Under the pieces are notes generated by a model. The model saw nothing but the letters and a program-made list of their open reading frames with translations, did no database searches and was not told the origin of the DNA. DNA of 64,000 bases from Kribbella sandramycini (GTDB taxonomy: Bacteria > Actinomycetota > Actinomycetes > Propionibacteriales > Kribbellaceae), in contig NZ_JABJRC010000008.1 in assembly GCF_013131805.1 (NCBI RefSeq), positions 372,001 through 436,000 on the forward strand, given 5' to 3'. Position 1 is the stretch's first letter; each line of letters opens with the position of its first letter. The translations under genes and the position numbers were made by a program. Shown here in pieces: positions 24,144-32,945 of this stretch.

Positions 24144-25761
24144 TGAGTGGTTCTGGGCGGTGGACGCCGCGGGGGCGGTAGGCGAGGGCTTCGGAGTGGC
24201 CCAGGTAGTCGGCCAGTAGCCAGATGACGGAGAGCCACATCTCGGTGCCTTGGAGGCCGGGGACGGCGCGGGTGTCGGTGCCGTCGGGGGCGAAGGCGAA
24301 GCCGGCGTTGTCGATCCAGCGGTCGAGGATGGCGGTCAGTTGGTGTTCGGCCCAGCGGGTGGCGTCCGCTGCGCCGTACGAGGTTTGGCGGCGGGCGAGC
24401 CAGAGTGGGTGAATGACGTCGAGGACGTTGCAGGCGTTGTAGTTGTCGCCGGTGAACATGCGGCGGTCATTGCTGTGGGCAAGGACTGTTTTGACGGCTT
24501 GTTCGGGGTATGGGAGCGGTAGGCCGAACTGGGCGTAGGTGCCGCGGGTGAGGCGGTAGAAGCCGTTGACCACTTGGAGCCAGCCGTCGTCGGGGTGGGG
24601 TGCACCCCAGGCGCCGCTGGTGCGGTCGGCGTTGATGGTCAGCCAGCCGATCAGCTGCTCCAGGGGGCCGGATTCGCCGTGGTCGTGGTGATTGCGGGCG
24701 ATCGCGGTGCCGAGGGCGTCGATCGCGGCGCCGGCCGACCAGGCATTCCTTGCCCAGGGCAAGTTGTTGAGCTGGGCGGTGGTGAAGGTGGTGTCGATCG
24801 GGTGCTCGAAGGCGCTGCCGAGGACCTGGAGGGCGTAGCCGACGCAGAGGACGTGGTACGGCGCTTCGCCTTGCAGGACTGCGAGTTCGTGGTCGGAGGG
24901 GACGTCGAGGCCGGCGTCGGAGAGGTCTCCTGGTGCGACCAGTCCGGTCTTCGGGTCCTGGCGGGCGCGGAGCCGGCGGACGAGGTCGTCGCGGGTGTGG
25001 CCGGACGGCGTCCGGCGGACCAGCAGGTCGGCGATCTCCACCGCGTCACACCACGGCCGGACCGCAGGCGGGAGGTCGGTCCCCGGCCGGTCGACAAACC
25101 GCTCGCCGTCCCAGGAGCGCGCGAGCACGGCGTCCACCTGCTCCCGAGCCCGCGCAGCAAAGTCCGCCAGCCGAGAAGAAATTCCGGCAACAGGCTTCGA
25201 AGAACCATTCCGGGAACGGACAACGCGGGCGGGGTTGCCGACGGCTATGGAGTGGGCGGGGATGGGTTTGGTGACGACGGCGCCGGCGCCGATGATGGTG
25301 TGCGGGCCGATGGTGACGCCGTCGAGGATGGTGACGCCGGAGCCGATCCAGACGTCGTCGGCGATGGTGATGCCGCGGGCGGTGTGAGGCTGGCGGAAGA
25401 TGGGCTCGCCGGGGGCGGTGCCGTGGTTGAAGGCGAGGATCGAGGTGTGGGCGCCGATCCGGACGCCGTCGCCGATGGTGACCTGGCCGCGGACGGTGGT
25501 GAACGGATTGATGGTGGAGTCCGAGCCCAGGGTGATCGAGCCGGTGACGTAGGCGTGGGCGGCGATGTACGAGCGCTCCCCCAGCCGGAGCTCGTCGCAG
25601 TAGACGGCGGCCGACTCGGCGACGTACACGTCAGCGGCCAGCTCGACCGCTCCGGTGAGGCGCGCCTGGCGGGCGAGCTGACTTTCGCGCTCGGCGGCGG
25701 AGGCGGTCCGCTTGTACTCCCACGGCAGGAAATCCAGTCGCAACGGCTCGGCAGACGTCAT
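24133..25761 (-). CDS. Hexapeptide-repeat acyltransferase fused to a large C-terminal domain
   Basis: 542 residues in two parts. Residues about 30-185 form a left-handed beta-helix of hexapeptide repeats (ITLGSDSTINPFTTVRGQVT, IADDVWIGSGVTILDGVTIG, HTIIGAGAVVTKPIPAHSIA), with the family's catalytic-type His in ILAFNHGT; this is a maltose/galactoside acetyltransferase-like fold. Residues about 200-542 are mostly helical and Trp-rich (INADRTSGAWGAPHPDDGWL, MFTGDNYNACNVLDVIHPLW) and look like an alpha/alpha-barrel of unknown role. The fusion suggests acyl transfer onto a glycan or other polymer that the second domain binds. It is divergent from a LacI regulator with an 82-bp gap. Confidence 0.75.
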   Translation of the reverse strand: MTSAEPLRLDFLPWEYKRTASAAERESQLARQARLTGAVELAADVYVAESAAVYCDELRLGERSYIAAHAYVTGSITLGSDSTINPFTTVRGQVTIGDGVRIGAHTSILAFNHGTAPGEPIFRQPHTARGITIADDVWIGSGVTILDGVTIGPHTIIGAGAVVTKPIPAHSIAVGNPARVVRSRNGSSKPVAGISSRLADFAARAREQVDAVLARSWDGERFVDRPGTDLPPAVRPWCDAVEIADLLVRRTPSGHTRDDLVRRLRARQDPKTGLVAPGDLSDAGLDVPSDHELAVLQGEAPYHVLCVGYALQVLGSAFEHPIDTTFTTAQLNNLPWARNAWSAGAAIDALGTAIARNHHDHGESGPLEQLIGWLTINADRTSGAWGAPHPDDGWLQVVNGFYRLTRGTYAQFGLPLPYPEQAVKTVLAHSNDRRMFTGDNYNACNVLDVIHPLWLARRQTSYGAADATRWAEHQLTAILDRWIDNAGFAFAPDGTDTRAVPGLQGTEMWLSVIWLLADYLGHSEALAYRPRGVHRPEPLITL

Positions 25762-25843
25762 GGGATAACGCTATCCAACACTCGCGATCTCCGCGTGGCC
25801 GAAACCGGCGCTGCTAATCTCCCGCTGTGCGGGGAGCCAGAAG

Positions 25844-26902
25844 ATGACAGCAAGCGACGGTGACGAGCCGAACGGCCTGCGCCGTACCCATCGTGTGACG
25901 ATCAGTGATCTGGCGCGCCGGCTGCAGATCTCCAAGGCCTCGGTCTCCTACGCGCTGAACGGCCGCGCCGGCGTCAGCGACGAGACCCGCCAGCGTGTCC
26001 TCGACCTGGCCGAGGAGCTCGGCTTCCACCCGAACTCCGCCGCCGTCGCGCTCTCGGCCAGCCGCACCCGGACGATCGGCATCGTGATCGCCCGCGACCC
26101 CGCGCTGATCTCGACCGAGGCGTTCTACATGCGCACGCTGGTCGGCATCGAGCAGTACCTCAACGAGGTCGACGCCTCCCTCCTCCTCCGGCTGACCGGC
26201 GAGCAGGGCGAGGACCTCGACGTACTCCGGCGCTGGTCGCGCCAAGGCCGCGTCGACGGATTCATCCTGTTCGACGAGCACGACAACGACCCCCGGATCC
26301 CACTGCTCAAGGAGCTCGGGATCCCGTGCGTGGTTGTCAGCTCGAACGCGCCCGACGACCAGGCCGGCCGCCTGATCAGCTCCCCCACCGAAACCGTCAC
26401 CCTGCTGCTCGACCACCTGGCCGCACTCGGCCACCGCGACATCGCGCACATCAGCGGGCCGTTCATGTTCGTCCACGAGCGGCTCCGCGTGCAGACCCTG
26501 CGCGAGCTCGCCGCCGACCGCGGGATGACCGTCCGCCAGCTCGAAGGCAGCTACCGGTACGACGACGGCGCAGCCCTGACCCGGCAGCTGCTGACCGGCC
26601 CGAACCCGCCGACCGCGATCGTCCTCGGCAACGACCTGATGGCGGTCGCGGCGCTCCGGGTCGCGATCGACCTGGGGACGCCGGTCCCCGGCCAGGTCTC
26701 GATCGTCGCCTGGGACGACTCGCCGCTGTGCGAACTGGCCCACCCGGGGATCACCGCGGTCGACCAGAAGACGATGGAGCGCGGCCGCGCCGCCGCCGAC
26801 CTGCTCTTCCGGGTCGCCGCCGGTCAGGACGACATCCACGAGCAGGCGCCCGCCGGCGAGCTGCGCGCCCGCGCCTCCTCAGGCCCCGCCGCGCACCGCT
26901 GA
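25844..26902 (+). CDS. LacI-family transcriptional repressor
   Basis: 352 residues. The N-terminal helix-turn-helix reads TISDLARRLQISKASVSYAL with NGRAGVSDETRQRVLDLAEE and the hinge SRTRTIGIVI. The rest is a periplasmic-binding-protein-like sugar sensor, with LGHRDIAHISG and IVAWDDSPLCELAHPGITAV. It lies directly upstream of a sugar ABC transporter whose promoter holds two AACCGGTT half-palindromes, the usual LacI-family operator core. It is therefore the likely repressor of the transporter, induced by the imported sugar. Confidence 0.92.
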   Translation: MTASDGDEPNGLRRTHRVTISDLARRLQISKASVSYALNGRAGVSDETRQRVLDLAEELGFHPNSAAVALSASRTRTIGIVIARDPALISTEAFYMRTLVGIEQYLNEVDASLLLRLTGEQGEDLDVLRRWSRQGRVDGFILFDEHDNDPRIPLLKELGIPCVVVSSNAPDDQAGRLISSPTETVTLLLDHLAALGHRDIAHISGPFMFVHERLRVQTLRELAADRGMTVRQLEGSYRYDDGAALTRQLLTGPNPPTAIVLGNDLMAVAALRVAIDLGTPVPGQVSIVAWDDSPLCELAHPGITAVDQKTMERGRAAADLLFRVAAGQDDIHEQAPAGELRARASSGPAAHR

Positions 26903-26977
26903 ACCACTACGCTGTGGAAGCAGTCCATCACCACGAGTGCTGACCGAATCACGAGGCAGTAACGAACATCACGTAAC

Positions 26978-27011
26978 TGAACCGGTTAGGGTTGTCGAAC
27001 TTAACCGGTTA
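26978..27011. promoter_or_regulatory. Two LacI-type operators upstream of the sugar ABC transporter
   Basis: GAACCGGTTA (26979-26988) and TAACCGGTTA (27002-27011) share the AACCGGTT palindrome. Their centres are 23 bp apart, about two helical turns. They lie 49 bp before the binding-protein start. Confidence 0.75.
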
Positions 27012-27059
27012 GGCCACGATGGGGCCCACCAACCACGGGACGAAAGCTAGGAGTCCGAC

Positions 27060-28373
27060 GTGAGACTGCGTTCGCTTGTAGCCGCGGTAGCGGCGACCGC
27101 TCTGGGAGTCAGCCTGGCCGCGTGCGGCGGCAGTGATTCCGGTTCGGACGGCGGGTCCGGCGGCGACCAGACGCTGACCTACTGGGCCAGCAACCAGGGC
27201 ACCAGCCTGGACAACGACAAGCAGGTCCTGACCCCGGTCCTGGAGAAGTTCACCCAGGAGACCGGGATCAAGGTCAACCTCGAGGTGATCGGCTGGAACG
27301 ACCTGCAGACCCGGATCCAGACCGCGGTCACCTCCGGCCAGGCGCCCGACGTGGTCAACATCGGCAACACCTGGGCCGCCTCGCTGCAGGCGACCGGCGC
27401 GTTCCTGCCGTTCGACGCCGACGCGCTGACCGCGATCGGGGGTAAGGACAAGTTCGTGCCGACGGCCCTGGCGACCGGCGGCAAGGAGGGCGAGGACCCG
27501 ACGTCGGTCCCGCTCTACGGCCTGGCCTACGGCCTCTACTACAACAAGGCGATGTTCGCCGCGGCCGGCCTGCAGCCGCCGAAGACCTGGGAGGAGATGG
27601 TCAGCGCCGCTCAGAAGCTGACCAACCCGGCCAAGAACCAGTGGGGGATGGCGCTCGCCGCCGGTAGCTACACCGAGAACGTGCACTTCGCGTTCATCAA
27701 CGGCGCGCAGAACAAGTCCGACTGGTTCGACGGCGAGGGCAAGCCGACCTTCACCACCGACGGCAACGTCCAGGGCGTGCTGCGCTACCTCGACCTGATG
27801 CAGAAGGACAAGGTCGCGAACCCGTCCAACGCGCAGTACGACAACGGCACCAAGTCGGTCAACGACTTCGCGACCAAGAAGGTCGCGATGGTGATCAACC
27901 AGAACAACGCGGATTCCTCGATCGTTGCCAACGGCATGAAAGCCGGCGAGTACGGCGTCGTCCCGTTCCCGGCTCCGGCCGGCGGCGAGCAGGTCGCCAG
28001 CCACGTGGCGGGGATCAACCTGTCGGTGTTCAAGAACACCAAGCACAAGGAATCGGCGCTGAAGTTCGTCAAGTACATGACGGACGCCGGCACCCAGACG
28101 ACGCTCGGCAAGCCGTTCGCGTCGCTGCCGGTCCTGAAGGACGCCAAGCCGGTGTTCACCACGGACGCCGCCGAGGCCGCGATCTTCCAGGACATCTACA
28201 ACACCAAATCCAAGCCGCTGCCGCTGGTGCCGGCCGAGGACCAGTTCGAGAGCACCGTCGGCAAGGCGATGAACAACATGTTCGCCAAGATCGCCACCGG
28301 CGGCACCGTGAGCGCGGACGAGGTGAAGGCGGCGCTGAAGACCGCCGAGGACCAGGTCGCCGCGGGCAGCTGA
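27060..28373 (+). CDS. Sugar ABC transporter substrate-binding lipoprotein
   Basis: 437 residues with a GTG start. The signal peptide ends in the lipobox LAACGG (lipidated Cys about residue 21), followed by a Ser/Gly-rich linker. The mature protein is a family 1 extracellular solute-binding protein (TLTYWASNQGTSLDNDKQVL, SGQAPDVVNIGNTWAASLQ, ALKFVKYMTDAGTQTTLGKP). It captures an oligosaccharide or monosaccharide outside the membrane for the two permeases downstream. A hairpin after the gene may raise its level over the permeases. Confidence 0.93.
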   Translation: MRLRSLVAAVAATALGVSLAACGGSDSGSDGGSGGDQTLTYWASNQGTSLDNDKQVLTPVLEKFTQETGIKVNLEVIGWNDLQTRIQTAVTSGQAPDVVNIGNTWAASLQATGAFLPFDADALTAIGGKDKFVPTALATGGKEGEDPTSVPLYGLAYGLYYNKAMFAAAGLQPPKTWEEMVSAAQKLTNPAKNQWGMALAAGSYTENVHFAFINGAQNKSDWFDGEGKPTFTTDGNVQGVLRYLDLMQKDKVANPSNAQYDNGTKSVNDFATKKVAMVINQNNADSSIVANGMKAGEYGVVPFPAPAGGEQVASHVAGINLSVFKNTKHKESALKFVKYMTDAGTQTTLGKPFASLPVLKDAKPVFTTDAAEAAIFQDIYNTKSKPLPLVPAEDQFESTVGKAMNNMFAKIATGGTVSADEVKAALKTAEDQVAAGS

Positions 28374-28380
28374 CGGACGA

Positions 28381-28409
28381 CGGCGCCCCGGGTTCCGCCC
28401 GGGGCGCCG
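28381..28409 (+). terminator. Strong intercistronic hairpin in the ABC operon
   Basis: CGGCGCCCCGGG (28381-28392) pairs perfectly with CCCGGGGCGCCG (28398-28409) over a 5-nt loop, with no U-tract. It lies between the binding protein and the permeases. It probably acts as an attenuator or 3' stabiliser rather than a full terminator. Confidence 0.6.
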
Positions 28410-28458
28410 TACTGCCACGCCCATCCCGCGACCTCAAGGACAGGAGGCGACCACCCAG

Positions 28459-29439
28459 ATGTCCGTCGCCACAACCGATGCGACCACGGCCGGGCCGCCG
28501 CAGAAGAAGGCCCCGAAGAAGGCAGGGCTCGAACATCGGCCCGGGCTGCGGCGCTGGTTGCCGTACGCGCTGCTGGCCCCGGCCGTCGTCCTGGAGCTGT
28601 TCATCCACATCGTCCCGATGCTCGTCGGGATCTGGGTGAGCTTCGTCAAACTGACCCGGATCTACATCGCCAACTGGTCCCAGGCGCCCGGCGCCGGGCT
28701 CGGCAACTACAAAGTGGCGATCGACTTCGACAACGCGGTCGGCGAAGGGCTGCTGAAATCCTTCGGCGTCACCATCGTCTTCTCCCTCGTCACGGTCGGC
28801 CTGTCCTGGGTACTCGGGATGGCCGCGGCCGTCGCGCTGCAACCGGCGTTCCGCGGCCGCAACCTGGTCCGCACGCTGTTCCTGGTCCCGTACGCGCTCC
28901 CGGCGTACGCCGGCATTCTGACCTGGAACTTCATGTTGCAGCGCGACACCGGCGCCGTGAACCACGTGCTCAACCAGCTGCACCTGACGTCGGATCGCCC
29001 GTTCTGGCTGATCGGCGGAAACGCGCTGGCCGCGCTGATCACGGTCGCGACCTGGAAGCTGTGGACGTTCGCCTTCCTGACCCTGATGGCCGGGCTGCAG
29101 AGCATTCCCAACGAGCTCTACGAAGCCGCCTCGGTGGACGGCGCCGGCAACCTGCGGCAGTGGCGCAACATCACGCTGCCGCAGCTCCGGCCGGTGAATC
29201 TCGTCCTCGTGCTGGTGCTGTTCCTGTGGACGTTCAGCGACTTCAACACGCCGTACGTGCTGTTCGGGACGGCGCAGCCGCCGGCGGGCGACCTGATCAC
29301 CTTCCACATCTACAACGCCTCGTTCCTGACCTGGAACTTCGGCACCGGCGCCGCGATGTCCGTGCTGCTGCTGATCTTCCTGATGATTGTCACCGGCATC
29401 TACCTGCTCGTCACCGGAAGGCGGTCGCGTCGTGCGTGA
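28459..29439 (+). CDS. Sugar ABC transporter permease 1 (MalF-type)
   Basis: 326 residues with six predicted transmembrane helices, preceded by a cytosolic Lys/Pro-rich head (GPPQKKAPKKAGLEHRPG). The EAA loop that docks the ATPase is ELYEAASVDGAGNLRQWRNI with TLPQLRP. It forms the membrane channel with permease 2. Its 3' end overlaps the next start by 8 bp. Confidence 0.93.
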   Translation: MSVATTDATTAGPPQKKAPKKAGLEHRPGLRRWLPYALLAPAVVLELFIHIVPMLVGIWVSFVKLTRIYIANWSQAPGAGLGNYKVAIDFDNAVGEGLLKSFGVTIVFSLVTVGLSWVLGMAAAVALQPAFRGRNLVRTLFLVPYALPAYAGILTWNFMLQRDTGAVNHVLNQLHLTSDRPFWLIGGNALAALITVATWKLWTFAFLTLMAGLQSIPNELYEAASVDGAGNLRQWRNITLPQLRPVNLVLVLVLFLWTFSDFNTPYVLFGTAQPPAGDLITFHIYNASFLTWNFGTGAAMSVLLLIFLMIVTGIYLLVTGRRSRRA

Positions 29440-30271
29440 GACCAGAGGGTTCAAGATCTACCGCGGCGTCGTCCTCGCAGTCCTCGGCCTGTTCGTGCTG
29501 ATCCCGCTGTACGTGATGGTCACGTCGTCGCTGAAACCGCTCAAGGACGTCCAGGGCGCGTTCACCTGGTGGCCGTCGAACCTGACCATCGCGCCGTTCA
29601 TCGACATGTGGAAAACGGTGCCGCTGGCAAGGTACTTCGTGAACAGCACGATCGTGGCGGTCGCCGCGACGGTGTTCTCGGTGGCGATCGCGATCCTGGC
29701 CGCGTTCGCCGTCTCCCGCTTCCGGTTCCGCGGGCGGACGACGTTCACCACGACCGTGCTCTCGACGCAGATGTTCCCCGGCGTGCTGTTCCTGCTGCCG
29801 CTGTACCTGATCTTCGTGAACATCAACAACGAGTTCGGCCTGCAACTCGTCGGCACCCGGCTCGGCCTGATCATCACCTACCTGACGTTCAGCCTGCCGT
29901 TCTCGATCTGGATGCTCGCCGGGTACTTCGACAGCATCCCGCGAGAGCTCGACGAGGCCGCGCTGGTGGACGGTTGCGGCCCGATGGGCGCGCTGGCCCG
30001 CGTCGTCCTGCCGGCCGCGCGGCCCGGAGTGATTGCCGTAGCCATCTATTCGTTCATGACCGCCTGGGGCGAGGTGCTGTTCGCCTCGGTGATGACGACC
30101 GAAGCCAATCGGACACTCTCCGTAGGCCTGCGCCAGTACTCCACCCAGACCAACATCTACTGGAACCAGATCATGGCCGCGGCGCTCGTGGTCAGCATCC
30201 CGGTCGTGATCGGCTTTTTGCTTGCCCAGCGCCACTTTGTGGCCGGTGTGACGGCGGGAGCAGTCAAATAG
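29432..30271 (+). CDS. Sugar ABC transporter permease 2 (MalG-type)
   Basis: 279 residues from the GTG at 29432 (VRETRGFKIYRGVV). Six transmembrane helices, with the EAA loop PRELDEAALVDGCGPMGALA followed by RVVLPAARPG. It pairs with permease 1. No ATP-binding subunit gene is present; many actinobacterial sugar importers share a distant MsiK-type ATPase, which is the likely partner here (family knowledge). Confidence 0.93.
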   Translation: MRETRGFKIYRGVVLAVLGLFVLIPLYVMVTSSLKPLKDVQGAFTWWPSNLTIAPFIDMWKTVPLARYFVNSTIVAVAATVFSVAIAILAAFAVSRFRFRGRTTFTTTVLSTQMFPGVLFLLPLYLIFVNINNEFGLQLVGTRLGLIITYLTFSLPFSIWMLAGYFDSIPRELDEAALVDGCGPMGALARVVLPAARPGVIAVAIYSFMTAWGEVLFASVMTTEANRTLSVGLRQYSTQTNIYWNQIMAAALVVSIPVVIGFLLAQRHFVAGVTAGAVK

Positions 30272-30296
30272 TTGTTTGATCAGTATCTTTGAGGTC

Positions 30297-30752
30297 ATGT
30301 ACCTCGAGGACTACGTGGTGGGGACCCGGACCGAGCATCCGGGCCGGGTCGTGGTCGGGCAGGGCGAGATCGTCGAGTTCGCGCGGCGGTTCGACCCCCA
30401 GCCCGTGCACGTCGACCCGGTCGCGGCGGCCGACGGTCCCTACCACGGCCTGATCGCCAGCGGCTGGCACACCGCGGGTCTGATGATGCGCCTGTACGCC
30501 GACCAGTACCTCTCCAAGGTCGCCAGCCTCGGCGGCCCCGGCGTCGACGAGCTCCGCTGGCACCTCCCGGTCCGCCCCGGCGACATCCTCCGCCTGACCA
30601 CCGAAGTCCTCGAGGCCGACCGCTCCCGCGCCAAACCCGACCGCGGCCTGGTCCGCACCCGCGCCGAACTCCACAACCAGGACAACACTCTCGTGCTGTC
30701 CTGCGTCGTCCTCAACCTCTTCAGCGCGCGAGCCCTCCCCGCGCGGCCCTAA
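30297..30752 (+). CDS. MaoC-like hotdog dehydratase
   Basis: 151 residues from the ATG at 30297. It has the MaoC/R-hydratase motif EFARRFDPQPVHVDP, whose Asp and His are the catalytic pair, and GLIASGWHTAGLMMRL. It probably hydrates enoyl-CoA or acts on a related acyl thioester. It lies 25 bp after the ABC operon, but functional linkage is doubtful. The stop overlaps the convergent gene by 4 bp. Confidence 0.85.
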   Translation: MYLEDYVVGTRTEHPGRVVVGQGEIVEFARRFDPQPVHVDPVAAADGPYHGLIASGWHTAGLMMRLYADQYLSKVASLGGPGVDELRWHLPVRPGDILRLTTEVLEADRSRAKPDRGLVRTRAELHNQDNTLVLSCVVLNLFSARALPARP

Positions 30753-31660
30753 CTGCTCCAGCCGTCGACGTAGAGCGACGTGGAGTACGACGTCCCGTAG
30801 CGGCCGTTCTTACCGACGGTCACGCCGCTGTATCCGTGGGTCGAGACGCGGTAGCTGCCCTCGATCGGCAGACTCTGCACGCCGCTCGGCCCGGTGTCCG
30901 GTCGCGCGGAGTTCTTGGCCGCGAAGGCGACCAGCTGGCTGCGGATGGCCGCGTCCGGCACGAAGTACGGCAGCACGGTCGGCAGGCCTTGCTTCAGCGC
31001 TGCAACCGCGCCGGGGATGCATTCCGGGCAGTTCTGCTTCTGCGCTCCGGCCGATCCACTGATGTTGATCCGCTCGACATAGGCCTTGTTCGAGTAGTCG
31101 GGGCGGACCGCGACCTCGAGGTTGCCCTTCTTGCACCTGATGCCCAGCACCCCGTCGTCCTTGCAGGCAAACCCCCTGCCCTTCAGGGCCTTGACGCTTC
31201 CGTTGACGGTGATCCCCGGCATACAACCGTCACACGGCTGCTTCGGGGCGGTCGGTGAGCCGGGCGCGGTCGGGCTGCCGCCCGTGGTCGGCGAGCTGCT
31301 CGGCACGCTGGGGACGTCCGTAGGCTGGGTGGTTGCGGGGGCGCTGCCGCCGGTGGCGTCGTCGGAGCCGCCGCCGGTGAAGCGGCTGACGATGAAGATG
31401 CCGGCGCCGAGGACGACGACTGCCATGACCACGGCGAAGATGATCAGCGGAGCCTTGCCGCCGCCCTTCTGCGGCGGGGGCGGCGGCGGGTAGCCCCCGC
31501 CGTACTGCTGCCCGAACGGCGGCTGCCCAGGCGGCGGGCCGTACTGGGGCTGCCCCTGCGGCGGCCCGTACGGCGGTTGCCCCTGGGGCTGACCGTACGG
31601 CTGCTGTGGTTGCTGTCCGTAAGGGGGCTGCTGGCCGTACGGGGGCTGCTGGTTGCTCAC
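30749..31660 (-). CDS. Membrane protein with Pro/Gln/Gly-rich cytosolic head and extracellular Cys-containing domain
   Basis: 303 residues from a GTG at 31660. The first about 75 residues are a QPPYGQQ-type low-complexity repeat ending in a poly-Pro run. One transmembrane helix (APLIIFAVVMAVVVLGAGIF) and a Ser/Thr/Pro linker follow. The outer domain holds paired cysteines (PCDGCMPG, FACKDDGVLGIRCKK, NCPECIPG) that probably form disulfides. This layout is common for actinobacterial envelope proteins of unknown function; the QPPYG head may recruit cytosolic partners. Confidence 0.75.
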   Translation of the reverse strand: MSNQQPPYGQQPPYGQQPQQPYGQPQGQPPYGPPQGQPQYGPPPGQPPFGQQYGGGYPPPPPPQKGGGKAPLIIFAVVMAVVVLGAGIFIVSRFTGGGSDDATGGSAPATTQPTDVPSVPSSSPTTGGSPTAPGSPTAPKQPCDGCMPGITVNGSVKALKGRGFACKDDGVLGIRCKKGNLEVAVRPDYSNKAYVERINISGSAGAQKQNCPECIPGAVAALKQGLPTVLPYFVPDAAIRSQLVAFAAKNSARPDTGPSGVQSLPIEGSYRVSTHGYSGVTVGKNGRYGTSYSTSLYVDGWSS

Positions 31661-31685
31661 GCGGCCAATGTAGTGAAGATCTGGT

Positions 31686-32945
31686 TCAGGCGAAGAGTTT
31701 CTCGCCCCAGTAGGAGCCAGGTGTGACACCACCGGGACATGCGAAGATGCCGGAACCGACGTGGTGGATGTACTCGTTGAGCGTGTCGGTGCGGGCCAGC
31801 TGGGTCTGGACGGGGATGAACTGTTTGCGCGGGTCGCGCTGGTAGGCGAGGAAGAACAGCCCGGCGTCCAGGCGGCCCAGCCCGTCGGAGCCGTCGACGA
31901 AGTTGTAGCCGCGGCGGAGCAACTCGGCGCCGTTGTTGAACTGCGGATGCGCGAGCCGGATGTGCGAGTCCATCGGGATCTTCGCCTCGCCGTCGGCGTT
32001 CTTCGCGGCGAAGTCGATCGGGTCGAACTCGTCGGCCTTGCCCAGCGGGGCGCCGGTGCCCTTGCCGCGGCCGATGATGGTCTCCTGCTCGCCGAGCGAC
32101 GTCCGGTCCCAGATCTCGATGTTCATCCGGATCCGGCGGGCGACCAGGTACGATCCGCCGGCCATCCACTCCGCGCCGTCGCCGGGCTGCACCCACACCT
32201 GCTGCTCGAGTTTGTCGGCGTCCTCGAGTTTGAGGTTGTTCGTGCCGTCCTTGAAGCCGAACAGGTTCCGCGGCGTGGTCTGCGCGCGCGAGGTGGACGA
32301 CGTCCGCCCGAAGCCGAGCTGCGAGTACCGGACGGCGACCCGGCCGAACCCGATCCGGGCCAGGTTCCGGATGGCGTGCACCGCGACCTGCGGGTCGTCC
32401 GAGCAGGCCTGGACAGCGATGTCGCCGCCGGAGCGGTTCGGGTCCAGGTCGTCGCCGATGAAATGCGGCAGGTCGACCAGCGCGGCCGGGCGCTTCCCGG
32501 CCAGGCCGAATCGCTTGTCGAACAAGGACGGCCCGAAGCCGATGGTGAGCGTGAGCCGCGCGGGCGGCAGGCCGACCGCCTCGCCGGTGTCCTCCGGCGG
32601 AGCCTCACCCGGGCCGTTCACGGCGCCGTACTGACCGATGTCGCGACCGGCCGTGAGCAGCGCGGCCGCCGCCGTCCACTCCTTCAGCAGCGCGACCAGC
32701 TCGTCACGCTTGGTGGTGGTGACGTCGAACGCGGCGAAGTGCAACCGGTCCTGGACGGCGGTAACGATGCCGGCCTGATGCGGACCGTGGAACTCGACCG
32801 GCCCGTTCGCGTCCGCGGCCTGGGACGCCTCGCCGGCCAGAACCGAATGCGCGGCGTACCCGGCGACTCCGGTCGCGACGGCGGCTCCCGCCGCGCCGAT
32901 CAGGCCGCGCCGGGAGATGCCCTTACGCTCCGCTGGATCGCTCAT
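31686..32945 (-). CDS. efeB: Deferrochelatase/peroxidase EfeB (DyP type, Tat-exported)
   Basis: 419 residues from the ATG at 32945. A twin-arginine signal ISRRGLIGAAGAAVATG opens the protein. The DyP fold is marked by FGFKDGTNN (catalytic Asp in GxxDG), a haem-ligand His in PMDSHIRLAHP, and AGGSYLVARRIRMNIE. EfeB works outside the membrane in the EfeUOB iron-uptake system, releasing or oxidising iron and possibly removing it from haem. Its start overlaps the efeO stop (ATGA). Confidence 0.95.
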   Translation of the reverse strand: MSDPAERKGISRRGLIGAAGAAVATGVAGYAAHSVLAGEASQAADANGPVEFHGPHQAGIVTAVQDRLHFAAFDVTTTKRDELVALLKEWTAAAALLTAGRDIGQYGAVNGPGEAPPEDTGEAVGLPPARLTLTIGFGPSLFDKRFGLAGKRPAALVDLPHFIGDDLDPNRSGGDIAVQACSDDPQVAVHAIRNLARIGFGRVAVRYSQLGFGRTSSTSRAQTTPRNLFGFKDGTNNLKLEDADKLEQQVWVQPGDGAEWMAGGSYLVARRIRMNIEIWDRTSLGEQETIIGRGKGTGAPLGKADEFDPIDFAAKNADGEAKIPMDSHIRLAHPQFNNGAELLRRGYNFVDGSDGLGRLDAGLFFLAYQRDPRKQFIPVQTQLARTDTLNEYIHHVGSGIFACPGGVTPGSYWGEKLFA

